The position numbers and the translations under genes were made by a program. A DNA stretch of 64,000 bases from Acholoe squamosa (taxonomy: Eukaryota > Annelida > Polychaeta > Phyllodocida > Polynoidae): contig OX439037.1 in NCBI GenBank assembly GCA_949317995.1, positions 22,999,182 to 23,063,181 of the forward strand, in the 5' to 3' direction. The stretch's first letter is position 1. Every line of letters begins with the position of its first letter. Of the stretch, positions 22,216 through 33,252 are shown piece after piece. A model generated the notes under the pieces. The model had not been told where the DNA came from. It saw only the letters and a program-made list of their open reading frames with translations, and ran no database searches.

Positions 22216-22467
22216 TATCGTCGCCTTAGTGCAAGAAGGTTGTAACTGACATTTTGGCAAAAATGAGTTTTCTTCTGTTTTAACATCTATTGACACTTAT
22301 CTAGCTACCATGAAAGTATTGAAGCTCTTTCTATGATATGTGTGCCTACAAGCCCCATTGCAATATACTTTAATCACTTGGTGCTATAATAAGTGGAACA
22401 CTTCTTTTGCCTCTCATGTAAAACTTGGACAATGCAGTTACAACCTTCTTGCACTAAGGCGACGATA
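22216..22467. mobile_element. MITE with perfect 31-bp terminal inverted repeats, TA-flanked
   Basis: The left arm 22218-22248, starting TCGTCGCCTTAGTGCAAGAA, is the exact complement of the right arm 22435-22465. TA stands on both sides. The 248-bp body has no coding capacity. TA duplication suggests mobilisation by a Tc1/mariner-type transposase. Confidence 0.85.
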
Positions 22468-22669
22468 TGTCTGCTTCAGAAACCTTTTTTTATATGCGGA
22501 ATTCCAAAGGGTTTTATATCTAAAAGGTTGAACAAGAAAATCCAATGTTTGTGAATCATTGGATCACACCCTTCCACTCCATAGCCCACATCCAGTGGTA
22601 CCAGATCAGAGCCCTTCCCAAGGACCTTCCCACTCAAACGGCTCAGCACATATCCCACACTGTTCCCCT

Positions 22670-24177
22670 CCCGGACCAGAAGGCAGTATCTACTTCTCCT
22701 ATCAGTAGCTACTGAGAATATGCTGATCAACAACTGCATTTTGCAGTAGGTACTGCTGAAATACTTCCAAAACAGCTGACTCTACACTGCATTTTCAGTA
22801 CAGACTCAGTAGTGTACTGACTATCAACTGAGTATGCACTGCATTTTCAGGCTAGAATCAGTAGTCTACTGACTCTCAACTGAATCATAATAGATACCAA
22901 AAATGTCACACTCTGTGCAGCAGCATAGATGCAGTAGTCTACTGACTATCTACTGGTATCGCTCTGTCCATTCATCAATTATTTATTGGGCTACTGACCT
23001 GATGATTCTGAGACAGTCCATAGTGTGAAGTTCATTATGATTGTGAACAGTAATCAAAAGATTCAGTTATGAAATTCTGAAACTATCCAGTGTTTGTTAA
23101 GAAAAGCATAATACCTTTGCATATGATTATGTTATTGAGTGCCAGTAATGGATACACATGATGTTGGGGTGTGTGAAAGCGAGGAATTAGTCACTGACTT
23201 TATGTAGGGCATAAATGTACTGAATCATCAAGTATTATTTTGGTCACCATCATGCCACTTTTTTTCCCCTACATAGTATACATGTATCATTGATAATTAC
23301 AAAGCTGCTGTCTTATCACCTTAACATCAATAATATGCAAGGCATTCTACTATAGTATTACTTGATCAGACATGCCTACTCTTACCTTCTTCTATGATAG
23401 AAGTTACCTAGTACTACTGAATCAATATTGCCTCCCTCCTATAAACATGGATGTTGGGGTGTATACATAGTATACATGTACATTTATCATTGATAATTAC
23501 AAAGCTCAATAAAGTGCAAGGGATTCTACTATAGCAGCACTTTATCAGACAGGTCTACTCATACACTCTTGCTATGATAGAAGTTACCCAGTACTACTGA
23601 ATCAATACTGCCCCCCCTATATGAGTTGCATGCACTACTAGGGAGTAATGGCAACTCCACATAGCTGATGGGGTGGTGGCTCAGCGGGCTAATGCATTGG
23701 TACAGTAATCAGAAGATCATAAGTTCAAATCCAGCAAGGACCACCTAGAAAGGCATTGGTAGTGACAGTACTAAAACAGCGTCTGCTTCTTTTATGCTTC
23801 TACCTGCCCCCAGCAGTAGTTTTCAGTATGATCTACTGCTCACCTACTGCTATAGCAGCAGTCATGCAGTAGTGCTGATTGAACACTGCCCCAACCCCAT
23901 ATACGGTCATGCAGCATTAAATAAGTAGATACTGTTTAAATGCTGCCATCTCATTTACATAATTGGGACAACTGATTCAATACTGCTTGCATGCTGCTAA
24001 TACTACTGTTCTGCTACTGAACCACCGCTGCCATGTTCTGTGTCCTGAGCAGTAGAATGCCAGTAGATGCTGATATGGTACTGTTTCTGATGCTGCTTTC
24101 ACACTGAATCACTACTGTCACACCACACTGTTTTTCTACTGTTTAAATACTGATTTTCTACTGCATTTTGGTCCGGG
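22670..24177. mobile_element. CCCGGACC-ended DNA transposon, copy A (1508 bp)
   Basis: It starts CCCGGACCAGAAGGCAGTA and ends TACTGCATTTTGGTCCGGG, an imperfect inverted repeat. Both sub-terminal regions are crowded with CAGTAG/CTACTG words, like transposase-binding arrays. CT flanks both ends, a possible 2-bp duplication. It contains an internal diverged duplication of about 290 bp (units starting at 23161 and 23451) and a tRNA-like module. No transposase frame is present. Copy B lies 4.6 kb downstream in the same orientation. Confidence 0.8.
23672..23745 (+). repeat. tRNA-like module in copy A
   Basis: GGTGGT at the start pairs with ACCACC at the end. TGGCTCAGCGGG is an A box and AAGTTCAAATCC a near-perfect B box. 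At 74 nt it has the size of a tRNA, but the anticodon and T arms pair poorly. It is identical to the copy-B module over all 74 nt. Confidence 0.65.
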
Positions 24178-24230
24178 CTCTTCTCCTCATCCACTAACCC
24201 GAGATCCTGGTCCTTCTAGGATTCATTCAC

Positions 24231-24280
24231 AGCATTTACATAGCATTTTACATAGCATTTTCATAGCATTTTGCATAACA
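24231..24280. repeat. Short tandem repeat, about 14-bp unit
   Basis: AGCATTTTACAT-like units recur about four times. It lies just outside the right end of copy A. Confidence 0.7.
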
Positions 24281-27230
24281 TGCCTTTGACTATCGTTATA
24301 CTCCCTAAGCCTAAATCCTAACTTTAAAATTCAACTCATTACATTGCTTTTTACATAATGCATATGTATTGTTGAAGGACAAATGCTATTTTGCGTATAA
24401 TATAAGGAAAAACTGAACCTAGCCTAAAGAAGATGTTTCAGCTCAATGAAAAGGCCTGGCCATAAAGGTGAGGCCAGGTCAGGTTAAGAGACGTATGTGA
24501 TGTCAAGGTCAGATTTCCAGAATAGTGAGTTATCAGGGGACAATGTAAATAATACTTTCAGGTGCATGACCTTGTTGGGCATGCTGACATACCAAGGTCT
24601 GGCTCTGTTGCCAATGTAAGTCAGAAATGCAGAAATCTTACTCCATGATTTTGAAGCAAACCTTGTTTCTTTGGACATCTGCAAAGAAGAAGAGTCATAC
24701 CATGAGTGAATTCTCACTCTCAGATATGATCCTTTGGGAGTTATAACCTGCCATCATCTTCAGATGGGATCCTGCATGTCAGCTCACACGTGTTGAGTTA
24801 CCTGGTTAGCAGATGGGTAGGTAGAGACTAAAGTAATAGGGTGAGCTGCAGGGTATGGGTGATCTATCCTAGCCACAACCACCAAGGTAGCTCCTATTAC
24901 TGTGGGTACACATTCAGACCTGTACATCATCACAAAGTCACAGGTGGTGGTCAGTCTGTAGACTCACTTTATATTATCACCTGGGGGAACACTCACTGTG
25001 TCCAGATTAGTAGACTCAGATTAGCTAATCCTTTCCAATGTATAGACTTTAGTGATATCCACTGAGTATGTATGCGTGTGGTCAGAGGCAAACTAGAAGT
25101 AGAGAAAACAGAATTAGTAAAAGATTTCAAACTACATGTAGAGGAGACTTGGTTTACTGCCACACCAGGGGTATGGGATAAAATAGTGCTATCTATAAAA
25201 CATTATAATTTTGCAATAGACTGAACACATATAAAAAAAAACAGGAGCCTGTTTTCTAAGAGAGTACTGACCAGTCATGGATTGGCACATGCCCTCTTGA
25301 ATATTAACATTCCAGGTAAAAGGTGAACCCTCGAGAACAGGAACGCCTAAAGTTGCTAAGGCTATGTATACACATACCTGAATTATCTTGGAGTTCCTTA
25401 TTTGATGGCTCCCCAAGAACAGCTCATGGCTACCTCCCACTTCATCTGTATGATGCAGTTGAAATTTTATATGGCTTGGAAAACAGAACATTATGTAAAC
25501 GCCTTCAGTAATTTCGCTGAGTAAGCACAATGTAAAACATGAGACACCAATGAGGAAATGAGGGGTACAACATGATCAGATTTTGATACATAGCCACATA
25601 GAATGACCACTTGACGCTGCCTGCAATACACACAGGTCTGTGCCTATTTTACTTACCCCGTACTGTAATTCCATTGAGATGGAATCTGGATTATCTTGTA
25701 TCATCTCAGGTTATGGATTTTTCTCCTGCATTACCCCAAACGCTGCCATCTTCAATTCACCGAGAATTCCATGTGGATGTCCCTTCAATTTGAGGCTTCT
25801 AAATATACCAGTGGCTTCAAAGGTCGCTGTCAGACTGGTTTATACGCTGACCGTATTAATGCCTGTCTCATGTAAAGCTGTCAGGTCTCAGGGGCCTTCA
25901 TGCACCACCCCACCTCTACAAACACCATCCATGAATTGTGTAAGCCTTTGGGGAATTCCAGTTTATTTACTGCTGTAGCCATAGTGAACATAAAATAAAT
26001 TGTTAAAAAATGTGATGGGGCACAGAACAGTCTTTCAGAAAAAAAGTGAAGAGAATATAGCTGAGTTCTTGTGGCAACCTAAAAGAATACATACCCTGCA
26101 AAACCCTCATGGGACTGCAGCTAGTCTAGAGACTGTTTAACTGCTGATAGTTTATTGATATACATTTCTGGGTCCACCCATCCCCGTCTCACACCCTAAG
26201 ATAGAGAGCATGGGGCTATCAGTGTAGGTGTGTCTTATCAGTCTCACCTGGTCATGTAGACAGCAGGTGAGACAGTGATGGGCCTGCTCCTACACCTGTA
26301 ATCTGGTGTATGGAGGTATGTATACTTACCACCCCAACCCCTGGTCATAGCTTAGTGTACCCAACCCAGGAGGGCGCCCCTACCTGCCCAGACATCTACC
26401 CAGGGCAAGACCAGGCTGTAAACTCAGGGAAACATGGGGGCTATACGGCACATGGCTATTGTATTATTGACCAATGGGAGGCACCCCTGGCATAAACTGC
26501 AGAGTCGGGGGCTGAAGGTGTTAGTCATAGTGGAGTCGGGGTCTAATGGCGGCCCCCAGCTGATAATGGCTATGTGAGCTATATAGGATTTCTTGTGATA
26601 TTTATGGAAATGGGAGGTTGTGCAGAAGGCAGATTCAGTGGAATGAAGCCATTTCTCCAGAGCTCTAGCTGAGAGGAAATTGATATCATATGAATATGTT
26701 GCAGGCGTTGAATTGCTCTCACATGTAGATGCATATAATACGGTGTGCAAAGAATGATAGTAAAAATGTAATATTAAATACTCACCCATTGCAGTCAGTA
26801 AAACTCTGTAATCACCTAACGACCTTGTAAAAGGGATTCATTGATTTCTTTTCTGTTAGTTGAGTCCTAGGCATTAACAATGAACAATTTAGTTGATGTT
26901 TTATATGAAAAGAACCATTGTAGCATTAATGATAATGAGCATGACCCTTAGTAGTCCGACTAGGTTTTGTCCAAAAAGGACGTTGCCCCATGCTCATAGT
27001 TTACCTAACTGTATGTGGAATGGTGTCAGTTATAGCACCCATAAACAACACTAATGTCAATTACTCTACCTCACCCAAACATAAACTGCTCAGGTATTAC
27101 GAACACTAAACAGTCTGTCCAGGAATAGTAGCATTTATTAACATACTGAGTTCCTCACAGCTCATTGGACCAGCTTTGCCAGCTTGGAAATGTCTTTTCA
27201 AAACAGAAACTTTGAAAATGGCTATATGAA
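24281..27230. other. No recognised feature
   Basis: A foldback around GGCCTGGCC and GGCCAGGTC lies near 24450-24480. Open frames up to 121 codons show no domain. Nothing else is supported. Confidence 0.45.
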
Positions 27231-27244
27231 TGAATCATATAAAT

Positions 27245-27269
27245 GGCTATATGAATGCATCATATAGCC
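27245..27269. repeat. Perfect hairpin, 10-bp arms
   Basis: GGCTATATGA and TCATATAGCC flank a 5-nt loop. The first arm, with its context, is duplicated just upstream near 27220. Confidence 0.75.
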
Positions 27270-28779
27270 GTCATAAAACTAATGAAAATATCAGCATACA
27301 CGCTCTTAGTCTTTAAGAAATTCACATAGATGCGGACAGTGTATAGAATGAGGCATGGCCGTACATCTCTTTCAGCCCCTAACACCGTCACAGACATGCA
27401 AACACTTTGGGTGGGAATGGCTCATCCTGGAGGTCTGTGGGCGATCATAGAGCGTCCTCCAGTACCTACAAGGTGGTAGTGTGTTTGTATACTCAGTGAG
27501 GCCATGTTACTGGTGGTGAGGTGCTGTGTGTGGATAAGAAGGTGATATGTGAGGTGTTTCTGGTACTGGAGGCTACCTTACAGGGCTAGGGGTGATGTGA
27601 TATGACTGAGCTATGGCTTACCTGTTACTTTCCAGAATTAGTTAGACTTAACTCTTGACCATCTAGTGGTTAAGCAATTGTAAATTAAGATCTGCCCTCT
27701 TATCAATATCTGGATGGCTTGTCTTGATTATGCCTATTAATTACTCCAATGCAAGTCGAAAAAATGATCACTCTACAGTCAGTCATCCTATTAAATGTAT
27801 TATGTAAATATAAATTTGTACATGTTATTGGTGTAGCACCCCACATATCATTGAATTAGGTATAGGTATTTAATATAATGGTTCCAAACATCATCTAAAG
27901 AATTTAAGGTATTTTTATAATGAAGGTATATATTCACATGATGTAGTGATTAGCCTTGGCCCTACCAGGATCAAAGCCCTGAGTAATGGCAACTAGAGTA
28001 CCAGCTAGATCTCATTCTACGATACCCCTCATCTATCATCCACCCAGACCGTATGGACACTGCTATCTTGCCCATGTAGTGTCTACATGATTAGTGTGCT
28101 TGGTCATGTATGTTTGGACATGATTTATGTGATTCTGTCGATATATGGTACACACCCATGGCTGGTTTTATTCGAGGTATTTTGGTAAACGCTTGATCAA
28201 TGGATGTTTAACCTAATATGGGTAACTAGATGCCAAAGTAAACCTTTTGAATGAGCCTTTGCCCTTTTTCATAATACCCCTCTAAGAATGCAGCGAAAAC
28301 AATTAACATAAAATCTATCCAATATTCATGACTCATTTTAATACGAGTTTGATAAATCGGCAAAATAGTGGAGAATCAACAGGGCTATTCGCAGTATTAA
28401 ATGTGGGTACATGCTGTTTTTTCACAGTTGTAGGGGTATGGAGTCACACAAGATTCAGTGTAAGATAAGTGATTATATTCGTGATTTATTTGATGGGGTA
28501 CAGATCATACAGGCTTTAATTATAGGCATGTTATGAATATGCAAACATCTTGTCATAATGATGATATAATGTTGTCTGGATAGTGTCTGTTGGAAGACGT
28601 ATGGCTAGGGCTGTAACATTATCTTGATTTATGACTGATCTACTGTATATGTATGTATGTGATTGAGGCAATGGGATTGAGATATCAGTCTGAAGTCACA
28701 CATTTATTGGCAGAATATGGTTAATGTTGGCAGCCAATCTGTTGACTGGAACAGTGGCAGCATGAATGTGAATAACCAT
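27270..28779. other. No recognised feature
   Basis: AT-rich sequence with no repeat termini or coding signal. Confidence 0.45.
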
Positions 28780-30008
28780 CCCGGACCAGAAGGCAGTATC
28801 TGCTTCTCCTATCAGTAGCTACTGAGAATATGCTGATCAACAACTGCATTTTGTAGTAGGCACTGCTGAAATACTTCTGAAACAGCTGACTCTACACTGC
28901 ATTTTCAGCATAGACTCAGTAGTGTACTGACTATCAACTGAACATGCACTGCATTTTCAGGCTAGAATCAGTAGTCTACTGACTCTCAACTGAATGTTAA
29001 TAGATACCAAAATTGTCACACTCTGTGCAGCAGCATAGATGCAGTAGTCTACTGACCATCTACTGGAATCACTCTGTTCATTCATGGATTGTTTACTGGG
29101 CTACTGACCTGATGCTTCTGAGACAGTCCAGTGTAAATGTCAGTATGGTTGTGAACAGTAATCAAAAGATTCAGTAATGAAATTCTGAAACTATTCAGTG
29201 TTTGTGAAGAAAAGCATACTTATACCTTTGTATATTATTATGTTATTGAGTGCCAGTAGGGGGCCTAATGGATAAACATGGATGTTGGGGTGTATACATA
29301 GTATACATGTACATGTATCATTGATAATTACAAAGCTCAATAAAGTGCAAGGGATTCTACTATAGCAGCACTTTATCAGACAGGTCTACTCATACACTCT
29401 TGCTATGATAGAAGTTACCCAGTACTACTGAATCAATACTGCCCCCCCTATATGAGTTGCATGCACTACTAGGGAGTAATGGCAACTCCACATAGCTGAT
29501 GGGGTGGTGGCTCAGCGGGCTAATGCATTGGTACAGTAATCAGAAGATCATAAGTTCAAATCCAGCAAGGACCACCTAGAAAGGCATTGGTAGTGACAGT
29601 ACTAAAACAGCGTCTGCTTCTTTTATGCTTCTACCTGCCCCCAGCAGTAGTCTTCAGTATGGTCTACTGCTCACCTATTGCTATAGCAGCAGTCATGCAG
29701 TAGTGCTGATTGAACACTGCCCCAACCCCATATATGGTCATGCAGCATTAAATAAGTAGATACTGTTCAAATGCTGCCATCTAATTTACTTAATTGGGAC
29801 AACTGATTCAATACTGCTTGCATGCTGCTAATACTACTGCTCTACTACTGAACCACTGCTGCAATTTCTGTGGTACTGAGCAGTAGAATGCCAGTAGATG
29901 CTGATACAATACTGTTTCTAATGCTGCTTTCACACTGAATCGCTACTGTCACACCACACTGTTTCTCAGCTGCTTTAGTACTGCTTTTCTACTGTATTTT
30001 GGTCCGGG
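28780..30008. mobile_element. CCCGGACC-ended DNA transposon, copy B (1229 bp)
   Basis: Same termini and internal order as copy A, and closely similar by eye. It lacks the internal duplication, so it shows the simpler ancestral structure. AT flanks both ends, again a possible 2-bp duplication. It holds the identical tRNA-like module. No transposase frame. Confidence 0.8.
29503..29576 (+). repeat. tRNA-like module in copy B
   Basis: Identical over 74 nt to the module of copy A, with A box, B box and a closing 6-bp acceptor-like stem. Flanking sequence is also highly similar, so identity may reflect element youth rather than selection. Confidence 0.65.
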
Positions 30009-31418
30009 ATACACCGGTACATATTTAATGCTTTATTTACAGTGGTCAGTTATAGCTGATGAGAAAGAAAGATTGGGAAACCAGTGTATGAAAATAGTGC
30101 AGATTGACCCAGAGACTGCTCAGCTGAAAGTAGATAGTTATACATTGTAATAGAAGTATAAGTAAACTGTTTGTGTGGCCTGTACCTACTGGGTCTATAA
30201 CATGATACAAATAGTCCAACCCCATACCCTGCCTAGGCATATCTTAGTGCACTTCTACCACTGCCTCCCTGGTACCAAAGCGCCATGGGGTTGCATCGGG
30301 TAATCCAATAGATCAGCAGTATATTTTACTATTTATGATCACCAAGCACCAGCCAGCACCACTGGTTCCAGTAGGGAGTCCTACAGGAGCCTGCTATGAC
30401 GGATGGGTACTGACGGTAGCTAGGGGCACCAGTGGGTCAGATTAAGGGTTGGTGGGTAGGAACAGGGAGGAGAGGTTCCAATGGCTCTGAAATGTGAAAG
30501 TGGTGGTTGTAGTTCTACATACTCTTCATAGACTTCCTTGAAATGTCCATCCAATCTAGTAAATAGATTTGCCATTGACAATGTCATATTTTCTATGCCC
30601 TGATACGTAGTATGTGTCAGTGGCATACGGATATAATCAAATTAGTCGAAATCTTCTGTGAGGAATGCCTGTGATTTATTTTCAGTTTTATGAATAGGCA
30701 TTGTATAAATCACAAAACCTAACCACGTCCAGCCTTGAAGTAGTAGCACTATTTACGTGTGTGGCGCTCCATGGTTTAATTGAGCTGCTCAACGAGCATA
30801 TAGGGACCAGCTCCAGCCGTGACTAGCTCCCTACCAGACGTTACCTGCACAGGTGGGGGTTGCAGGTACCCCAGCGACGTGAACTTTTTAGCAAATACCA
30901 GAGGTTAGGACACAGTGGGCTGTGGGGGAACCCCCACGCCCCACCCTGGAGGCCCCCTGGAGGGATGACCCAATCTCTGTCTGGGAGACACGTGCTGCTC
31001 ATGTAGCTGTACCCTAGCATGCAGCTGGACTCTATTGCTGCCTTATTGGGAGCCTGATACCACTTACTTCACTCCTTGGTGGTGTGAATGAAGGAAAGAC
31101 AGAGGTTACCTGGGGAGGGGGGGTGGCTGTGTGAATACAACGAAGAAACAAATCACCTGGAGGCCATTGACTCAGACTGCTTTGTGATGTTACTCTTGTT
31201 GACTGCACTCTAATGAACATTGCTCTTTTTGACTACCTATCCTTTCAGGTTCTTATTAGTCAATTATATGTTGTACTAGAAAGTAGAGTAGACCACCCTA
31301 GACTCGACCCATGTTTGGTACCTAGAGTCAACGAAACAATTTGAAGTAGAAATAATATATGAATTCATACAATTTACCTTAATATCCTTTTGGTTCTTGT
31401 ATAAAACATTGACATTGT
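30009..31418. other. No recognised feature before RS2
   Basis: TTTCAGGTTCTT near 31250 is a 3' splice-site-like sequence without a donor. Nothing else is supported. Confidence 0.45.
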
Positions 31419-31452
31419 ACTTAATGATATTCCTTTTGCTTTCAGGTAAGTA
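31419..31452 (+). promoter_or_regulatory. Recursive splice site RS2
   Basis: CTTAAT, a good branch-point match with its A about 21 nt before the AG, precedes a pyrimidine-rich stretch ending TTTCAG at 31445. GTAAGTA follows directly at 31446. The junction matches the textbook ratchet-point consensus of pyrimidines, CAG, then GTAAGTA. It lies 20,830 bp downstream of RS1. Confidence 0.8.
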
Positions 31453-31487
31453 TACTGCTGATGACTCTCGGTTGTTGGTGAATGGTG
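31446..31487 (+). other. Putative RS-exon 2 (42 nt)
   Basis: A consensus donor GTAAGT starts at 31488 and closes a 42-nt exon, the only one of the three divisible by three. Frame 1 reaches TGA at codon 12, frame 2 begins with TAA, and frame 3 is open throughout. It shares no obvious sequence with the other two RS-exons beyond the shared first seven bases, so it is not a duplicate of them. Confidence 0.62.
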
Positions 31488-31499
31488 GTAAGTCAGTAT

Positions 31500-33186
31500 C
31501 TCAAGTATGGAGTTAATTGTAGGCTCCTTTTCAATAAGGATATTGTTATGTTGATGCTAAATCGCCAATAAGAATAGCATACATGTATACGTTGAAAGTC
31601 TTAATTATGGTGGAATACAGCTTATTTAGATAGATATCGTAACGATTGATCTAACTGTATTTTACACAGGAACCCCAACTGTTAAGATTACCCACAGTTT
31701 AAGACATGAGAGACATCCATTTGTGAAGTCTGTTGTAATCCAAGCACACATGATATTGATTAATGCCTGTTGGAACTCCTTCCTCCCTCCCTACTACACA
31801 TTGATGGGACAAGGCACGAGGTGGGAATAAGAAACTGGATGTCTCAGTGGGCTTTATCCCAGCCTCCAGTCCCTTCTAACAATCACACCCATTAAGAAAT
31901 ATCAATTTTGGCCTAGCATCAGGATTGCTGATTTAAAACAAGGCCCCTTTCTCCCTAAGGGGGTATTTATCATCAGTAGGGGACAGTGTAAAGGGAGCAG
32001 GGACAGGCGGATTCATTTGGACAATCGATTTGGTCACGCTAATCCGCCATGCTTCACACTGTCGGCTATGTTGATTGCTGTTTCTCAGCACAGAGAAACT
32101 GAGTCTTAAATGGGATTATGATATTGATCTTCTTAAGAATTATTTTCTATGCCTATATTAAATGATTCGTAATGGTGTAGAATAGTTATGTCTATTATGT
32201 TTGAAAGCCAATATGAGAGTAGTCACATTAGGCTAAACCTCTCCAATTTCCAATTTCCCCTGATATTTATATTCTTAAATGATGACGTTAGATGCAATTA
32301 ATTTTCAAACAAAGTAGTATGATGCCACTTCAATCAGGAGGTATTCAGTGAACATTTATTTGGAGGCTCTTAGAAAGGTGAAATTAATAGGACCAAGTCT
32401 GTCTGGTTTATAGTATTGGCTTTAAACCAGCTGTACATGATTATATGCTTTATGAGACAGGTACATCTGCTTATACTGCGAAATATTGCGTTTTTTTTAG
32501 TCTAAATAAATGTCTTTCACACTTGTTCTTATAGTGTTTGCCATCAGTTGCCACGTTTCTCTCGCGATATCCATTCTCAAGCAGTCTTCTGGCAGATACC
32601 ACTCACATACACGTTTAACACTGCATTCCATTCTTTAGAAGCGTTGGCATCGTGAATAATGCATATGATGGGCCCCACGATATGGACAGATATATTGTGG
32701 ACAGCAGACATGTTATGTGACACAGCTATTCTATATGCCCTCCTAGAGGAACAGGGCAATCTGAATACAACAGGGTCTTGTATTAAATGGTGGATCCAGG
32801 TATTCTTACTAGTAAGGTCGGGCGGGGGGGGGGGTGAGGGGAGCATGTAGTTTGAGATCTTTCCTCAGTGACTTTTGTACCAAGTGTAATACAATGCAGT
32901 AGAAATTGCAATTTCACCCAAAACAGTGGCTCCCATGATCACTCCAAATCCTCCAGTGGTCTATTGAGCATTGTTTGTGACCGAACTTGGTTGCTGTGGT
33001 CCTTAATCTGTCGGCTTGAGTGTGGCCGTGTAATTGGAAGCGTTCAGCTTTAACACGGCTTACGTATGGTGCCAGACAATGGTGAAAGTGTTAATTACCT
33101 ACCTGACAAGTGGTTTGTATTGTACTGACAAGTAGGCATTTCCACCAGCTTATCTCTGTGGGTGGTTGGTGTACAGGACACCAAGT
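31500..33186. other. No recognised feature after RS2
   Basis: An 11-G run at 32824-32834 is the only notable element. Confidence 0.45.
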
Positions 33187-33252
33187 GGGGGCTGGGATTG
33201 TAGGGGGTTAGAGATGTGGGGTGGTTTGGTGGGGAGGGGGGCAGAGTGGGGG
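33187..33252 (+). other. G-rich tract with quadruplex potential
   Basis: Seven or more runs of three to six G occur in 66 bp on the plus strand. Loops are longer than in the 15.7-kb motif, so the fold is less certain. Confidence 0.5.

Noticed and set aside
22476-22739. Minus-strand open frame of 87 codons
   Set aside because: It crosses the left end of transposon copy A and so mixes unrelated sequence.
26250-26275. CAGCAGGTGAGAC as a recursive junction
   Set aside because: Purine-rich upstream sequence without branch point or pyrimidine tract.
27950-28020. Possible minus-strand tRNA-derived SINE (GGGCTTTGATCCTGG)
   Set aside because: The B box is poor and no convincing A box lies at the right distance.
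31240-31262. CCTTTCAG followed by GTTCTT
   Set aside because: A fair 3' splice site, but GTTCTT is not a donor. It could be a decoy acceptor only.
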